The notes under the pieces are model-generated. The model was not told the origin of the DNA, did not search any database, and saw only the letters and a program-made list of their open reading frames with translations. A stretch of 64,000 bases of DNA, from NCBI GenBank assembly GCA_963556495.2, contig OY747703.1, positions 32,332,296-32,396,295 on the forward strand, in the 5' to 3' direction. This stretch comes from Valencia hispanica. Taxonomy: Eukaryota > Chordata > Actinopteri > Cyprinodontiformes > Valenciidae. The first letter of the stretch is position 1. The number at the start of each line of letters is the position of its first letter. Of the stretch, positions 1 through 17,424 are shown in pieces. A program made the translations under genes and the position numbers.

Positions 1-4175
<4,175 letters not shown>

Positions 4176-4676
4176 AGAGAGAGCACGCTCAAAGAGATTA
4201 TCATCCATCCAGAGTTTTACTGCCTGTGTGGAGGCGCTTCCTCCTGAAAAATGTTTTGATCCACTGCCACACATGGTTAAGCATTCACCACCCGACTCTG
4301 CTTGGTTTCACACAGCGGCCTGGGAGGGGGGGGTGGGGGGTGGCAGAGTGAGGCGCCACTCAAAAAAGTTGTGAGAAAAGAGCCGTTAAACTGGTCAAGC
4401 ATGCCCACCCCTGACCTCCAGACTCACTCTCCCTACAGTAAACAGATGCAAACGCTTCAGATTTTGTTTTGTTTTGTTCAAATGTGCAGACATTAACTTT
4501 CTCATGATTTCTTCTTTCTTTCTGTCTTATTTTTCTTCACTTAATCTTTGGCCTAACGTCTTCATATTTATCTTTTTTGCAGTCCTGCAGCACTGGGAAA
4601 TCCTTCAGAATCCATAATTCATGCTTCGCTGCTCCTCTCCCTCTCGTTTACCACTTTTCCACCCTTTCCAAGCCTC

Positions 4677-4781
<105 letters not shown>

Positions 4782-5305
4782 GTGCGTGTGTGTGTTGGAG
4801 TGTATGTGAAAATGACTTGAATACAGATGCAAGCCCCTTGTCAAAAAACACTAACAAATATATAGGCATGCCTCTACACCCACACCTCAAATATTATAAC
4901 ACCCTTTACCAAAGGCAATTTAACCGCTCTCATGCAAATAACTGCTTGTTTATTTTTTTGCATGCAAAGAAGAGAAAAAATAAATTTATTTTAAAAAGCT
5001 TATATGCAAATCAGGGTAAAATTTCCACTCTTACATGCTCCACATGACAAATGAAAACACAATATCAAAGGGAAATTTATGACATACAAATTAAAATGCA
5101 TGTAATGTACAGACTAAGCTGTCCAAGCCCAGAAGCATGCAGGTCTTTGGAGAGGGGTTCAGTGCATTGCTAAACACTACCACCACTGCTTCAGAGAGGA
5201 TTTACCAAAATTTTGATTGCTACAGTGTTGGATACAGGGACTTTTTGTTCAAATGATATCCATATTAAAATAACCTAAATTCTCCTTTGCTAAATTCAGA
5301 CAGAC

Positions 5306-5648
5306 TGCACAGTGCAGCAGTTGGTAGCAATATTGTCTTGCAGCAAGAAGGTCTTGGGTTTTAATCCCGGCCAGGCTCTTTCCATATAGAGTTTGCATGG
5401 GTTCTCCCCGGGAACTCTGACTTGCTCCCACAGTCCAAAAACATGACTGTTAGGTTTATTGGTCTCTCTACAATATTCTTAGGTCTGATTGTATGCATGC
5501 ATGGATGTTTGTCTGGCATGTCTCTGGGATGGACTGGCGACCTGTCCAGGTCAAACCACACTTCTCTCCCAATAATTGCTGGAGTTAGGCACCAGCCCCC
5601 CTGCAACCGTGCTGCAAGGATAACCGGCTTTAGCCAATGGACGGATAC
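5306..5648 (+). mobile_element. tRNA-derived SINE-like repeat, divergent
   Basis: The 5' part has a tRNA-like head: a degenerate A-box region with GCAGTTGGTAGC, then GCAGCAAGAAGGTCTTGGG and a B-box-like GGGTTTTAATCCC. The body follows with GAGTTTGCATG, CACAGTCCAAAAACATGACT, ATTGGTCTCTCTA and GATGGACTGGCGACCTGTCC, a signature very common in percomorph fish SINEs. The same family is present at 40826-41108 on this strand and as fragments on the - strand at 15858-15978 and 17625-17741. Terminal duplications are not clear, so the ends are approximate. Confidence 0.75.
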
Positions 5649-5804
5649 TTTCAGACATCAGTGTTGTGATAAATTATAAACTGAATGGCAGCCTGAATAA
5701 TCCCTGAATGCTGATAAATCAAGAACTACACACATGGTAAGATGAGCCTGTTTTCACAGGACACATTCCGAGGTCACAGAAGCGAAAAGCCAACAAAAAA
5801 AGCA

Positions 5805-7060
5805 TAGCACCCTACACAACTGTTGGCACCTCTGGTAAAAATATACTAAATGCTCTAAAATAAAAACGATCTTAAATGCAGCAGCCTTATCTCAAATAAA
5901 GAAGTAGTAAATTCCGACCTTCGGTTTGATTGTATTTACATCCTATCGTCTATCCCATCTAAAGAAACCATTGCATCAGTAAAATCTCCACTGTCACTAT
6001 TTGGCAATCCTAATTTATTTAATTAAAAGACAATTGAAGAATTTTTGTAATTTAGATTTAGTAATCCATAACTTTATGTTTCCTCTGGATCAGAAAGATG
6101 ACGAGATGCAGAGGCCTTTTCCTGTTCAAATGGGAAAGACAAGAGAATGTATTATTCAAGAAAAGCAGAAGTGTGTGCCACTGTTGTCGTCACCCCAGCT
6201 AACAATACTTCCCACAATCACATTTTGCTAAAAAGATAGCAACCAGTCTTCTATAACATTTAATCACAAAGGAATTCAACCTTGGAAGGAAGTTGATTTG
6301 GTGTCTGGTCAAACATTTCTGTGCCGATTTGATATTTTGTTTTGGACAATTAACAACTGGATAATTAACTCCCGTTCCATTTTTCTAGCCTAAACCGTCC
6401 AATTGTTTTCTAAAATGTTCTTGCATTTTAAAATGTTCATGAAGTCAGGCATTGCAGTGACTGTTTTGGACAATAAACAGAGCCGCAGCAACACAGATCC
6501 TCCACCATACTTAACAGTAGGCACAAGGTGCTTTTCCATATTTTCATCTTTTGTTTTATGTCAGAGCTCAAACTTTGTGTCTTCTGACCAAAGCACATGG
6601 TTTTAGTTAATATTCCAGTAGGGTTTAGCAAACTTTGCATATTTTCATTTGTGATAGAGAGACATAAAACACTTTTTTGTAAGTTGCTACATAAGTGCTT
6701 TGGATAATTGTTGGTCTTAAATTAACCTTTAATACCACTCTTTGTTGCAGGCGTCTAACGGTGAGTTTTTGACGTTTTATTTTTACCTTCCTTACCATCC
6801 TGCTCACAGTGTGAGGTGGCAAGCTTGAATAATCACCAGATCTTGTTTTTCAAAGTTGTATTTAACTTCCTAATTGTTTTTCTGACCGACAATATGGGCA
6901 CATTTCTTGAGACTACCTGTTTAATCAAGTAGACACCAGTCAGAGGGTTCTAATACCATATACCTTTTCTCTGGGTTTATATGAGCAGAAATTTGCTTCA
7001 AGGTTTTCACTGAAGGCACTCTTTGTACAGTTTCCTTAATCAATCTCTGCTCTTTCCGTG
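5805..7060 (-). mobile_element. Degraded Tc1/mariner element with transposase remnants
   Basis: The left end carries a Tc1-type terminus (ACAACTGTTGGCACC). Read on the - strand, the block near 6540-6600 gives His-Val-Leu-Trp-Ser-Glu-Asp-Thr-Lys-Phe-Glu-Leu, the conserved WSD/E-x-KFEL segment of fish Tc1 transposases. It is followed by stops and frameshifts. Further blocks (6690-6900) match the usual order of the element on the - strand. The right terminus is not recognisable. This is an old, non-functional copy. Confidence 0.65.
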
Positions 7061-8015
7061 ATCTGTTTTTACTTTAAGTGTTGTGGTTGTAATATATTTA
7101 CTTCTGCTTCTTGGTGATGTACCACCTAATAAAGCTGTTCTTTTTTGGTGTTTTATTGTAGTTGAATACAAACTGTCCTACTTTTTGCTCTACCTTGCTC
7201 AAAAATGCACTTTTTAAAGGTTGTCCACAGTTTAAGTGTGTGTGTCGTGCAAAACCTTGTGTGTCACTGCCTTGATGCAGAGTTGTTCACATCAGCTTTT
7301 AGATGTTTTTTTATTTCTAAATTCCCTCACTTCTACCTGCTGGTAGTTGAATTTTTTACTGGAATCAGCTGAGGTTAATGGTGAACTTAAATGAATAACC
7401 TGTCTCCCTCATCAAACCACCCACCCAACAAAAACAAAAAACAACAAAAAACTGCTTTTGGAGAGCGTAAGTTTCGCTTTGAGCACAGTATAAAACCCAC
7501 TTAATTTTCATTTCCCCCATCAGGTTGATGTGGTTCATTTGAGCTGCTCTGAAACATGTCAGTCTGCAGCCTGATCTGACACACCCTCATCGCCTTAGAG
7601 CAAAGAAAGCACTCATTCTTTCTGTCGGCTCAAACTGAATTTAAGGTGCTTTAATTTAATCTTGGAAAAACAGACGTTAGGGGGACTAATTATAGTACAA
7701 CTTAGCGTTACAAAAATACCAGCTAATGCAGGAGGAATCTGAGAAAGTACACGAGAAAATTCACAGAACCTTGGTGCTCAAAAAGGGAGCCCTATGCTGC
7801 TTTATTTATGAAGCATGCAAATCACATGGGACAGAGGCAAGTAATGACAAAATACATGGCTTATTTAAAGAAATCTTCATGACTTCAGCGCCAACCAGAC
7901 ACATTGTAGATATGTTCCTCAAATATTTAAATGAGACCACCTGCTTTACACCTCATTGCTGCATTTTCTGTGCTGCAACCCCCTAATGTTTCTCTTTTCG
8001 TCATACTTCTTTATT
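7061..8015. other. Intergenic sequence, nothing recognised
   Basis: Unique AT-rich DNA with no supported exon, RNA gene or repeat. A short open frame at 7726-7986 has no recognisable features. Confidence 0.4.
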
Positions 8016-8018
8016 TAA

Positions 8019-8752
8019 GGGTGTATTCAGACCTGCACTGTTTGGTCCACTTTAAACGGACCAGGGTTCATTTCGAACGCTGGTCCGGACCTTTCATGCA
8101 GGTGTGAATACACACAAACGAATCCTGGTGCGGATCAGAGAACCGGACCGAGACCGACTTTTTTAGGTGATCTCGGTCCGCTTCCAAACGGACTCTGCTG
8201 CGGTTCGCTTCAGGTGTGAATACAAACCACTGTTGATCCGAACCAACTCCAGGAAACATGTGCCTTTTTGACTAAACAAGCCACCGTAGAAAGATAAGTT
8301 CAGACCTGGTCCTTCGTCTTTTGTTTTGCCACGGTGCTGCGAGTATGTTATGGGTCAGGGCACGCAGAGCACATCGTCTCCTTCGGGTTACTCCACGCAT
8401 TCCCCGACGCCTTTCCAAAACACGAAACAGAGCGTCGCGTAACCTGCGTTGAATGAGCTGCTCTTGACACTCAATGTGATTTTGCAGCTCCAATAACAGC
8501 AGAAATATGCAGAGCAGCATGTAGGGCTTTCGTGTTTTCCTCCATTTCCGGGTCTGCGCTCTGTGTGCCGCCGTAGTCATTGCTGTCCAATGGCCGCACC
8601 GATCATCACACGCGTGGATGTGTTTACAAAATATAGTTCACTTGCAAAAAGTACAGTGTGAATGCGAACCGAACCCAAACAAAAAAAATTAAGTCCGCTT
8701 TTGGTCCGGACCAAACAAGCAGACCAAAGGGCTTTTCTGGTCTGAATACACC
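8019..8752. mobile_element. Harbinger-like non-autonomous DNA transposon with TAA target duplication
   Basis: The block begins GGGTGTATTCAGACC and ends in the inverted GGTCTGAATACACC. It is flanked on both sides by TAA (8016-8018 and 8753-8755), the 3-bp target duplication typical of PIF/Harbinger elements. Subterminal regions hold several inverted GGTCCGGACC-type and GGTGTGAATAC motifs. GC content is distinctly higher than the surroundings. At about 734 bp it is too short for an autonomous element, which needs a transposase and a MYB-like gene. The family assignment rests on ends and duplication only. Confidence 0.7.
8272..8580 (-). pseudogene. Arg-rich open frame inside the Harbinger-like element, possible transposase N-terminus remnant
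   Basis: A 102-codon frame on the - strand starts with ATG and has a hydrophobic Leu-rich stretch (about residues 20-33) followed by an Arg-rich segment (RRLRD, ERRRGMRG, RRRRCALRA). This layout resembles N-termini of vertebrate HARBI1-like nucleases, which would fit the host element. The catalytic DDE region is absent. It could equally be a chance frame in GC-rich repeat DNA, so no function is proposed. Confidence 0.3.
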
Positions 8753-9387
8753 TAAATAAAACATTTTGGAGACAGGTGAAAGCTGTTTTTACCATGACAT
8801 GGATCAAATGGAGTTTAGACTGCAATATGTTTTTGTTCCATTCCTCATCCTCATTTCACACCAAGAGCATTTCAGAAGGGGGTCTTGTCACCTTTTCCAT
8901 TCCTGGGCCACTGGAGCCTATCTGAACTGTCGTTGGGCAAAAGGCAAGGAAAGGCTAGCCACTTTAATTTATGTAAGACCATACATATAGTAATTCAAAG
9001 TTTCTTATAGAAGAAAGGAGAGAACAGTTAAAAAATAAACTGACAAGAATAAAAAGGAGATAAGAACACACACACACACGCACCTAAAGGCTATTTAGAG
9101 AGACCAATTAACCGTTGTAAGGTTTAAAGGGAAGTTGTACCGAAGGGAACTTCCGCAAGCAGGGGAAGGACGTTCAGTGAAACATTAATTTATTACAAAT
9201 ACATCAAAGAAAGATGAATACAACAAAAATATTAATTTAAGTGTGGTGTCATGGCCTGGATTACCCAAAACAGACCTCACCTTTGTCTCTGATTGTGAAG
9301 TCTGAATCGCTTATTGACCAAACATGATTGTTTTCAACTTTACTGTCACCAGCATGAGAAAACTGAGAACACAGAGATCTAGGATTC

Positions 9388-9613
9388 AAATCTTTTTCCA
9401 GGGCCGGGGCATTGCGTGGCGCAGTGGTTAGAGCGGGCATCCCATATGCAGAGCCTTCAGTCCACAGCACGGCTGTCCCCAGTTCAAGTCCCATCCCAGG
9501 CGACCTTTGCCACATGTCTTGCCCCACCTTTCTCCCCCTTCAAAAACTCTGTCCACTGTCAATAAAGGCCACTCAGGCCCAAAAAACCTTTAAAAAAAAT
9601 CTTTTTCCAGGGC
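9388..9613 (+). mobile_element. tRNA-derived SINE with perfect 17-bp target-site duplication
   Basis: The body (about 9405-9596) starts GGGGCATTGCGTGGCGCAGT with a good RNA polymerase III A box (GTGGCGCAGTGGTTAGAGC) and B box (GTTCAAGTCCC at about 9482). It continues with CGACCTTTGCCACATGTC and ends in CAATAAAGGCCACTCAGGCC and an A-rich tail. The 17-bp sequence AAATCTTTTTCCAGGGC occurs directly on both sides (9388-9404 and 9597-9613), a target duplication from LINE-mediated retroposition. This family differs from the SINE at 5306. The intact duplication implies a fairly recent insertion. Confidence 0.88.
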
Positions 9614-11611
9614 TGACAAATTAAATTTAAAATATTTTTTTATTTAATTTTAACATTTTGTGTGTTTGTGGGTTGGATTACTTAAACAACAGTACCAGAA
9701 CTAGTGTTGGTTTATCACCCAATCTGTTAGATTTTTGACCTTATATCTCTGGTAATCATGATCCAAACACAAGTGTTTCTTTATATATATATATATATAT
9801 ACAACAATATTCTTTTATACTTCAGTATTTCCAGCTATGACTTATCTTGCAATTCATTTAAAGTGCTTTATTGGCAGACTTGCACCATATGTGAATGTTA
9901 AACAAAGACAGCATGTCAGTTCAGGATGGTTCTAAAAATGTGTCATGTCCAGTCTGGTGACAAAATCAGAGAATATAATGGAGTCAAAATATAGAAACCC
10001 TCTATATACTTGGACAACCCTCAAAATAAATATAAAATTTAATTACATAGGGTAAAGTGTATACAGCAGGTATAAATATTTACAGGTGGTGTAAACTGAA
10101 AAACTAGGGGTGTAAAATGTTCAGTTTGATTATTTGATTACAAAATAAAAATCATTAAATTGCACCTTTCTGAGTTAATCTTAGAGGTACAGGTTCTCAT
10201 AGATCAACCACAGGTTGATGAAAGGTGGCTTTATGTAAAACCTCACTGGGACAAACAGCCTTAGAGTACAAGGGATTAACACGTGTGATTAAAACTGAAC
10301 TCCAACTGGAATACGTTTAGATTCAAACTGAAGCTTTTTCCTAAGAAACACCAGCAATGTAGTCATGCGTGATCAATACCATTCCTCATTTTCCGTAATC
10401 TGATCATTTTGTCGTATCATCATTCTGTTTTGTATCGCTGTGCATATTAAACCTTGTCAAACATTCTTCATATTTATGTATGGAAAATTAGCTTGGTGCA
10501 CAAATGTTAAAGTTTAGAGTTAATACTTAACACTTTGGCACAAATAACCTAATAAAGCAAAGGAAAGAAAAGTTACCCTCATACAAAGGAACATCTACAA
10601 AGTCTGATAGACAGTCTTCATTAAAAGTCACATTAAATCTGTTTAGGGGCTCACACCATTCTTAGCAAGCTTTGGTTTCTGGGATAATTTGGTGTTCAGT
10701 ATTATAAATTAAATACTTTGAATTAGCTAGATTGATGCCTGGTTCTTATTTTATCAAACAGCACAGATTTTGGTCATAAGCACTGAACGATGGGTCAAGA
10801 AGGTATTCTTTTGAATTTTAACTGTTTTTTATTGTTTTGAAATGAAAGTTCCTTGTTTAGTTTTTTATTTCACAACCCTAGTAGATAAAAAACACTAAAC
10901 TGAAGATTGTTTTTGTAGTACAGAGTATTTTAAGCCATACGCGGTATGTTCACACTATTGAATTTGTCTCTCACTTTCCACCATCCTCCCCCTTAAAGAA
11001 CCTGAAACACGCATGAGTAAAGTGATCAGTGTCATAAATCAGCAGGTTGAGAAGGCAGGAAACCAACGGACAGCTCAGACACGTGGACCAGGCACAGCCA
11101 AGACTTGCTGGTCTCATGCCACGGTTCCTTCCTTGCTCTGTCTGCGTTCGTGCATCTGTCAGAGTGTATCGGCCCATATTTATGACTACTTCTGAAAGTT
11201 ACTGGGTGCTTTCCCATGGGCGAGTGCATTTCTAGATCGTCCCCTCGTCTCTCTGTGGTTCGGCTTTCTACAAGGCCTCCGAGTTATGAATGTGTAGACC
11301 TCCCTTCCTCTCTGGCCCCTTTAATAATTTCTCACTCTGCCACTCAGGCTTTGTCCAGGCAGAGCATTAAGTCTTTTTTTGTGCTTGCTTTTCTCTTCTA
11401 TAACAGCAGCAAACCTGCACTTAACCAGAGGTTTCCTAATGAGCCTGACCCTGTTATGACCACCTGTTCTGGACCAATTTGGAATGTGCTGTAGGCAAAC
11501 ACTGTGTTGTTTAACATGATTAACACATTTGGTCAGGGGCATGGAGAGCTCGACAGGAGGCTGAGGGTTTTAACAGTGTTTTTGATGGTAAGACTGACTA
11601 TTTAACTGCAT
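9614..11611. other. Intergenic sequence, nothing recognised
   Basis: AT-rich unique DNA with a short (TA)n at about 9783-9800. No exon or transposon boundary is convincing; the open frames around 10971-11542 overlap one another on both strands and look random. Confidence 0.4.
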
Positions 11612-11631
11612 GGGGGGGGGGGGGGGGGGGG
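11612..11631. repeat. Poly-G tract, 20 bp
   Basis: An uninterrupted run of 20 G. Length in such runs is unreliable in assemblies, and single-stranded G runs can form quadruplexes. Confidence 0.95.
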
Positions 11632-11669
11632 TCTCTGAGAGGAAACAGCCGCTGAATAAAATGCTCATC

Positions 11670-12150
11670 AGACTTGCAAGTATTGGCACCCTGAGTACAG
11701 ATGAGCAAAAAACCCATGAAGTACAATTGTGCTTTATTGCATTAGGATAATCCATAACAGAAAAAAATCCCGTCTTTAGTCTGATTACTTTTGTTTCATA
11801 GGGAAGACCATTAAGAAATGAAACAGTTTGTGTTCATTTGTCATTTTAACAAAGAACGTTCAGTTTTAGTTTACTGACAGAGACCACCAGCTCTTCCTCC
11901 AAAATATCCAGCTATATCAAACTGTAATGCGTTAAATGAGGTTCCCAGGACCTTTGGAAAAGAAACCGGCCCACAGCAGCACACATCCTTTATCTTATTT
12001 AACAGCGGGCATAAGGGGATTTTGCACATGTTCAACCTTTGCGTCGGGCCACATCCACATGGAGGGTTGTGTTCCAGAAAATCTCAATCCAAGTTACATC
12101 TGTCCATGATGAACAGGCCCTTCATGTTTCTAGGTATGTTCCTGATCCAC
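11670..12150 (-). mobile_element. Old Tc1/mariner-type remnant
   Basis: It begins with the Tc1-like end GCAAGTATTGGCACCCTGAG. Blocks such as GCAGCACACATCCTTTATC and AGCGGGCATAAGGGG follow the order of fish Tc1 transposase regions read on the - strand. No open frame survives and the right end is lost. Confidence 0.45.
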
Positions 12151-15100
12151 ATGCATACAGGATGCTGAATCAAAGATAAAAGGGTTTTATTTGCAATGAA
12201 TTAATAAATAAATAGTCACGATAAAATAAGACTTAATCTTTGGGTTCTGCTGCATTTGGAGGAGAGTGAAATGGTTAGATTTGGGTTAGAAAAATTGAGA
12301 TACTTTGAGAAGAAGGGAGGAACGGAAAGGGACTTATGGTCTTGGAGTGGAGAATGATATTCAGTGAGCTCTTGAGTAGCAGAGAATTTCCACTGGAGGT
12401 GGAAGAGCAGATGTGTGAGATCGAAGAGGTTGTTGTCAAAGGGAGGATGGAGACCAGGCAGGTAGAAGGTGCAACAATGACAACTATGGGGAAATGAACA
12501 TCCGAGGAAGCTCTGACAGCAGAGGTTTGATGGGGTGATTCGGAGGTTGGTGTGAAAGCCAACGATGACCCTTGAACCTCAGAAGCAAAGAGTTCCAGGA
12601 GTAAGACTGGTCATCAGGCGAAGACTGGTTGTCACACAGCTCCTCAAATCCTCTGCAGTTAATCAGTAGATTGCAAACAGGTTCAAAGCCAACAGCAGGG
12701 ACAGCCACACCCTCCAGAAAAGTTCCTCTTTGGAGAAAGATTCCATACATGCACACAAAAACATGTGCACATGCCAGGATCCTGGCAAACAAAAGGTTGA
12801 CATATAGTGTCAAATGGTTGTTATGGAGACTTGGTTGCCAGTTTTGCTGCAGCTCTTCTACATATTTTACAGGATATCTTGATGAAGTTTGGTTGTCATC
12901 TAGCTGTGTTTGTCACAGTTCCAGTTGTTTATATTTTTTTTTATTTTTTATTATTGCTCAAACTGCTGATTTGGCCTAGTTTAGGTGACCACCTATCGTC
13001 TCACAGCAGTTCTCTCAACCTTTGTGTTTCCATTTTGAAAGGAAATTGGCCTTTGAGTAATGTCATGTCATAAACTACTGAAACAGGAAGTAATTTATTT
13101 TTAATTTAAAGTTTCTTGGCACTCTGATCAAAATGTATAAAATAAAGTATTAGTTGCAAAAAAGCTTCAGCTACATTTATTATAGGTGTGATTTTGTTTG
13201 ACGTTTTATGTGAAATTTTTCTTGTTGGATAAAGGTACTCAGACTAAAGGTTGGATGTTTCTAAAAAAAAAAAAATCGGTTCAGATTTATGAAGCTGCTT
13301 TTCGAAAGCTGAATTTGCTTTAAGGTTTCTGGCACCTTTTTCTCAGGGCTGCCAATAATTGTGGAGAGAACTGAGGTTTTTTTTATTGGGAGGACAGTAA
13401 GGAGCACTGCAGACGCAGTTATACAGATATTACAGGTTAATCAGTTAAATTATATCCAAAGAACCCCTGCTTTTCTTTCTTCCATCTCATTCTTACCCCT
13501 CCCCCTTCTTTTGCTCCTATTTTTTCTTTCTCACCGCTTCATTTGCAACACTTGCCAGTGAACTGAAAGATAATTCCCATTTTTCTTCCCTCAGCCACTG
13601 AATCAAATCTAATTTCTCTCAGGTCCACTCCTCCTAATTCAGTGTTAACAGTTTCGTCTCATCTCCACATATCTTGTGTCTCTCTCCAGCTCTTTGACTC
13701 AGAATGAAATTCAAGAGTAATTTTAAAATCTCCTCCTGAATCAAATCTAATTTTTCTCACTATCGCTCACTCTAATGTGTATTTAAAAAGATTTAATGCC
13801 GGCATTTCATCTCTGGTGATCCCTTCATCTCCATCTCTCACTCATCTGTGAATCCCTGTGAATGGTGAGAGCAAGAGCAACGGCAGAATCCTCAGGATAA
13901 TGTGTCAGAAGAAAGTCTTCAGGAAGATACTTTTTTTAAACACAGTATGGATATATACCAATCTGGTTATTCTCATATTATCATTTTGCAGGTTAGATTC
14001 CAGCTAAACTCTTCTAACACCAATTTCTGTAAGCAAATTGCATTTGTCTACACTTGTCTTTTCCATCAGACGATCTCATTTTGTCTTTGACACACTTCAT
14101 CTGTCACGTTCCTTCCCTTTTCTCCAAGGCTGCAAGATGTCTGGTCAGAGAATCTTCCCTTATATCAAAAGGTTTCAAGGTTTCTGAGTGGAAACAGGCA
14201 AAAGAAGAAGGTCAACTTGAATCCAGTGGAGAGATGGATAAGGGCAGGGCTGCAGAGAACTGTGATTAATTCCAGAGGCAGAGAGGAAGCAGCAGTGAAA
14301 GGGCACTGTGAGCAGGAACAGATTTTTTTCCCATCAGAAATGTTTATTTATAATCCTTCACTGTGTGAGTTACCTCAGTTCTTTTGTTTTTTGTTAGAGC
14401 TTCCAAGAATTGTTGCTCCAGTGACTTTGAAAACTAAAATCTATTAGTTCTTCCTCCAAACTAAATAAATGAACTCAAATTGAAGGTATTAGTGTGAGAT
14501 AATGCTACTGCAATAAAAGATATTATCTGGGGGGCTTTTTACACATCTCTACAAGAAATGCCAGGGTACTGTAATTTTGCTCTTCCCTGTCTTAAAAAAC
14601 AAAAATATATTTATCTCACCAACAACATAAATTAACATATTTCTTACAAAGGATATCTACAAAATGTGTATTTAACTCAGGAAATAGTTAGAACACCCTA
14701 ATGTCCCCACTCATCACTTTCAGCTGTAAAAAGCTTTAGTGTTCGTACCCTCTGATACGCAGCAGAATGTAGGCTATTGCAGATTCCATGATATTGGTTT
14801 GGTCAAGTCCTGCTGAAGCAAAATAACCATGACATCTCCATGTATAGCAGTTCTTTATGTATGAGGTCCTTTTCTGAAATACCGTACATGGTTTGAGTCA
14901 AAATGTCCTCTGTTCTGGTGTCGTAATAGTTCAGTTTAAGACAAATATGTCTGGACTTTGTCTACCTTCTGGCAATCTTAAATCTGATCTTCATGTTTTT
15001 CATAGATGGCAAAGTTTCCATTGAGTGGAACGGTTACATGTTTTTGAGATCTCTTCAATTCTGAAAGCCTTTGACAGTTCTTTCTATCATGATCTTAACA

Positions 15101-15857
15101 CTCACCTCAACAGGCAGGAGCACCAAACTACACATTTGAGGTTTAGTGTGAGAGTGTCCTAATATATTCAGCACATTTTACAGAACCTTTTTTAAAACTT
15201 ATAGATTGTATTACTTACTTTTTACTTTTTTCTGATTTGTTCAAATCAGAATACAGTATGTTGATAAAACCCATGGACTTTCATCCTAGTTTCTTTCACA
15301 GCTGGACATATAAGAAAATAGAAAACACTACAAATGAAAGAAAATGTGTAAAATTAAAAGGCACATTTTAGAGCGTTTTAATTTTTTTAAATGTAATTCG
15401 TAATAAAATACACACACAAAACATTCTTACCCTTTCATCTATTTTTTTTAGGAGCTGCAACAATCATAAAGCACAAAAGCCATAACAAGATTCCTCAAAA
15501 CACCTTAGCAAATTGCAAAGCAACCTGAAGACAAAACATGAGAAAACATACTCAATGAAGCAAAGTGAAACCATTGGAATCATAAACCAGTGACTTTTCT
15601 AATGACTCAACATTTCAGAAAAGGCTACGATCCAGAATATATTATAACTGAAGAAAGGAAAGCACAAAGCAATGAAAATGAAGACTCAGCATTTTACAAA
15701 AACCATCGAAGCACCGGGACATTTTAAAAGGTACTCAAATCAGAAAATGTAGAAATTAAAGCACTTAATTCAGACCATTTGCAGAGACAAGGAAGCCAGC
15801 AGTAATGTTCACACATAACTGAGGACAGATAAATCTGATTGGTTCTCAGAATATAGA
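12151..15857. other. Intergenic sequence with a few Tc1-like scraps
   Basis: There is no supported gene. A piece near 13220-13370 ending GCCAATAATTGTGGAG resembles a Tc1 terminus. The 13480-13860 stretch is pyrimidine-rich on this strand. The rest is unique AT-rich DNA. Confidence 0.4.
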
Positions 15858-15978
15858 AGGAAACTGGAGAACACCCAGACCACAGGGAGAACATGCAAAC
15901 TCCCCACAGAGAGGCCATAATTGGGATTTGAACCAGAACCACTTTGCTGGGAAGCAACAGTGCAAACTACTAAACCCC
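15858..15978 (-). mobile_element. SINE fragment (same family as 5306-5648)
   Basis: Read on the - strand, this is the tRNA-like head (TTTGCACTGTTGCTTCC, AGCAAAGTGGTTCTGG and the B-box-like GGTTCAAATCCC) followed by GAGTTTGCATGTTCTCCC. The distal half is missing, so it is a 3'-truncated or degraded copy. Confidence 0.7.
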
Positions 15979-17109
15979 TTTAGTTCTTAACAAGAACGAA
16001 TAAAATAGGAAGGCATGTATGACTCCCCTTTGAAGCCATGTCATTGCAGTTGCAATTTGCGTTCTTTCGTTAACATTAATTGATTCATTACTTCTCTTGT
16101 TCTGAGTTTCAGTTCCTTTGCCCTGCATTGCATATCGCCCTCCAAAAGCATTAAAATTCAATCGCTACAAGCACAATTTTCTCCCTCCAGGGGATTTCAT
16201 TAGGTGTCATGCAACAACAGTGGAAGGTACTCCAATCAATGGCCTTGTTCCTCTAACATTGGCCCGAGTCTTGTAATTTGCATGATATTGGACACGTTAG
16301 CAGAGAGTCTCCCACAGTTTCTCTCATTCACGGCCGCAAATGCAATTCCATATCATCATCATAGACCTGATGCACTTCATAATAGAAAAAAGTAATATAT
16401 TCAAAGGTGTGATATGAATACACAGGAAGAGAAATTATGCATAAAGTGGAATTTTCAACACACAGATGAGAAGTTTTCACAGAAAATTAATTTAGCTTTG
16501 TGCCGTTACAACATGCCTTGGTTCCTCTCTGCTCTTGAAAGTGACAGACGATGAATAGAAAATGGTTTATTAATGTTTGTTCAGAAAATAACTAGCAGGT
16601 TTTGAATGCTTCTGCTTTCAGTAACAGTAAATATAGCTGACAGTTTTTACCTTGTAAAAATAGTCTGCAGTTACAACAAAATTAATTTTATATTCTGCAA
16701 TACCACAAGTTCAGGGATTTATCGCTAGTTTCCTGTAGATGTGAGGTGACTAAAAACATAGCAGCATATTAATGTCTTCATACAAATAGTTCAGAAGCCT
16801 GTTACATCCTAATAGTCCACTTAAAGTTTCTGAAATGCCATGCAAAAACCCTAAGGGGTTAAATCTGAAAAGAGATCGAATGAAACTTTTGGAAAACCAT
16901 GAAAATTGTGGCTTCATATTCAACATGCATGCAAAAAAAAAATCAACATAGCCTGTTAATAAATGATGCAACAAGTGTGTGTTTAGAGAAAGGAGTGGGA
17001 ATAATGTTGGTCATGAGACAGGATGCACCACATGCAAAACCAGAGCAGCAAACACAGCCACAAAAATTCTCCTTTGTATGTATTTCTATATATATATTTG
17101 TTTGTTAAG
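15979..17109. other. Intergenic sequence, nothing recognised
   Basis: AT-rich unique DNA without exon-like features. Confidence 0.4.

Positions 17110-17162
<53 letters not shown>
17110..17162. repeat. (TA)n microsatellite
   Basis: About 25 TA units with one internal TACA interruption near the left end. Confidence 0.95.
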
Positions 17163-17163
<1 letters not shown>

Positions 17164-17424
17164 ATCTGTCGTTCTGTCCTCAATTTCTTTTTTTTAATGA
17201 AGACATTCTGTGTTTTTGTGCCGCTTTAATTAAATAGTCAACAGTCTCTGGCTTTTTCAGTGTCACGCAGCCTTCTTGGTCCATCTAATTTATATACCTT
17301 TTTTCCGACATGAAACTAGTCTTCATCATGCAGCCCACGTATTATTATTATTGTTATTATTATTGTTATTGTCTTGTTACAGGGTCCAGTTCTACTTTGA
17401 CTTTATTTTTTTTAAACATGCTCT

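Noticed and set aside
9411..9500. A tRNA-like sequence with A and B boxes
   Set aside because: It is the head of a SINE with target duplications, not a functional tRNA gene; no full cloverleaf was traced.
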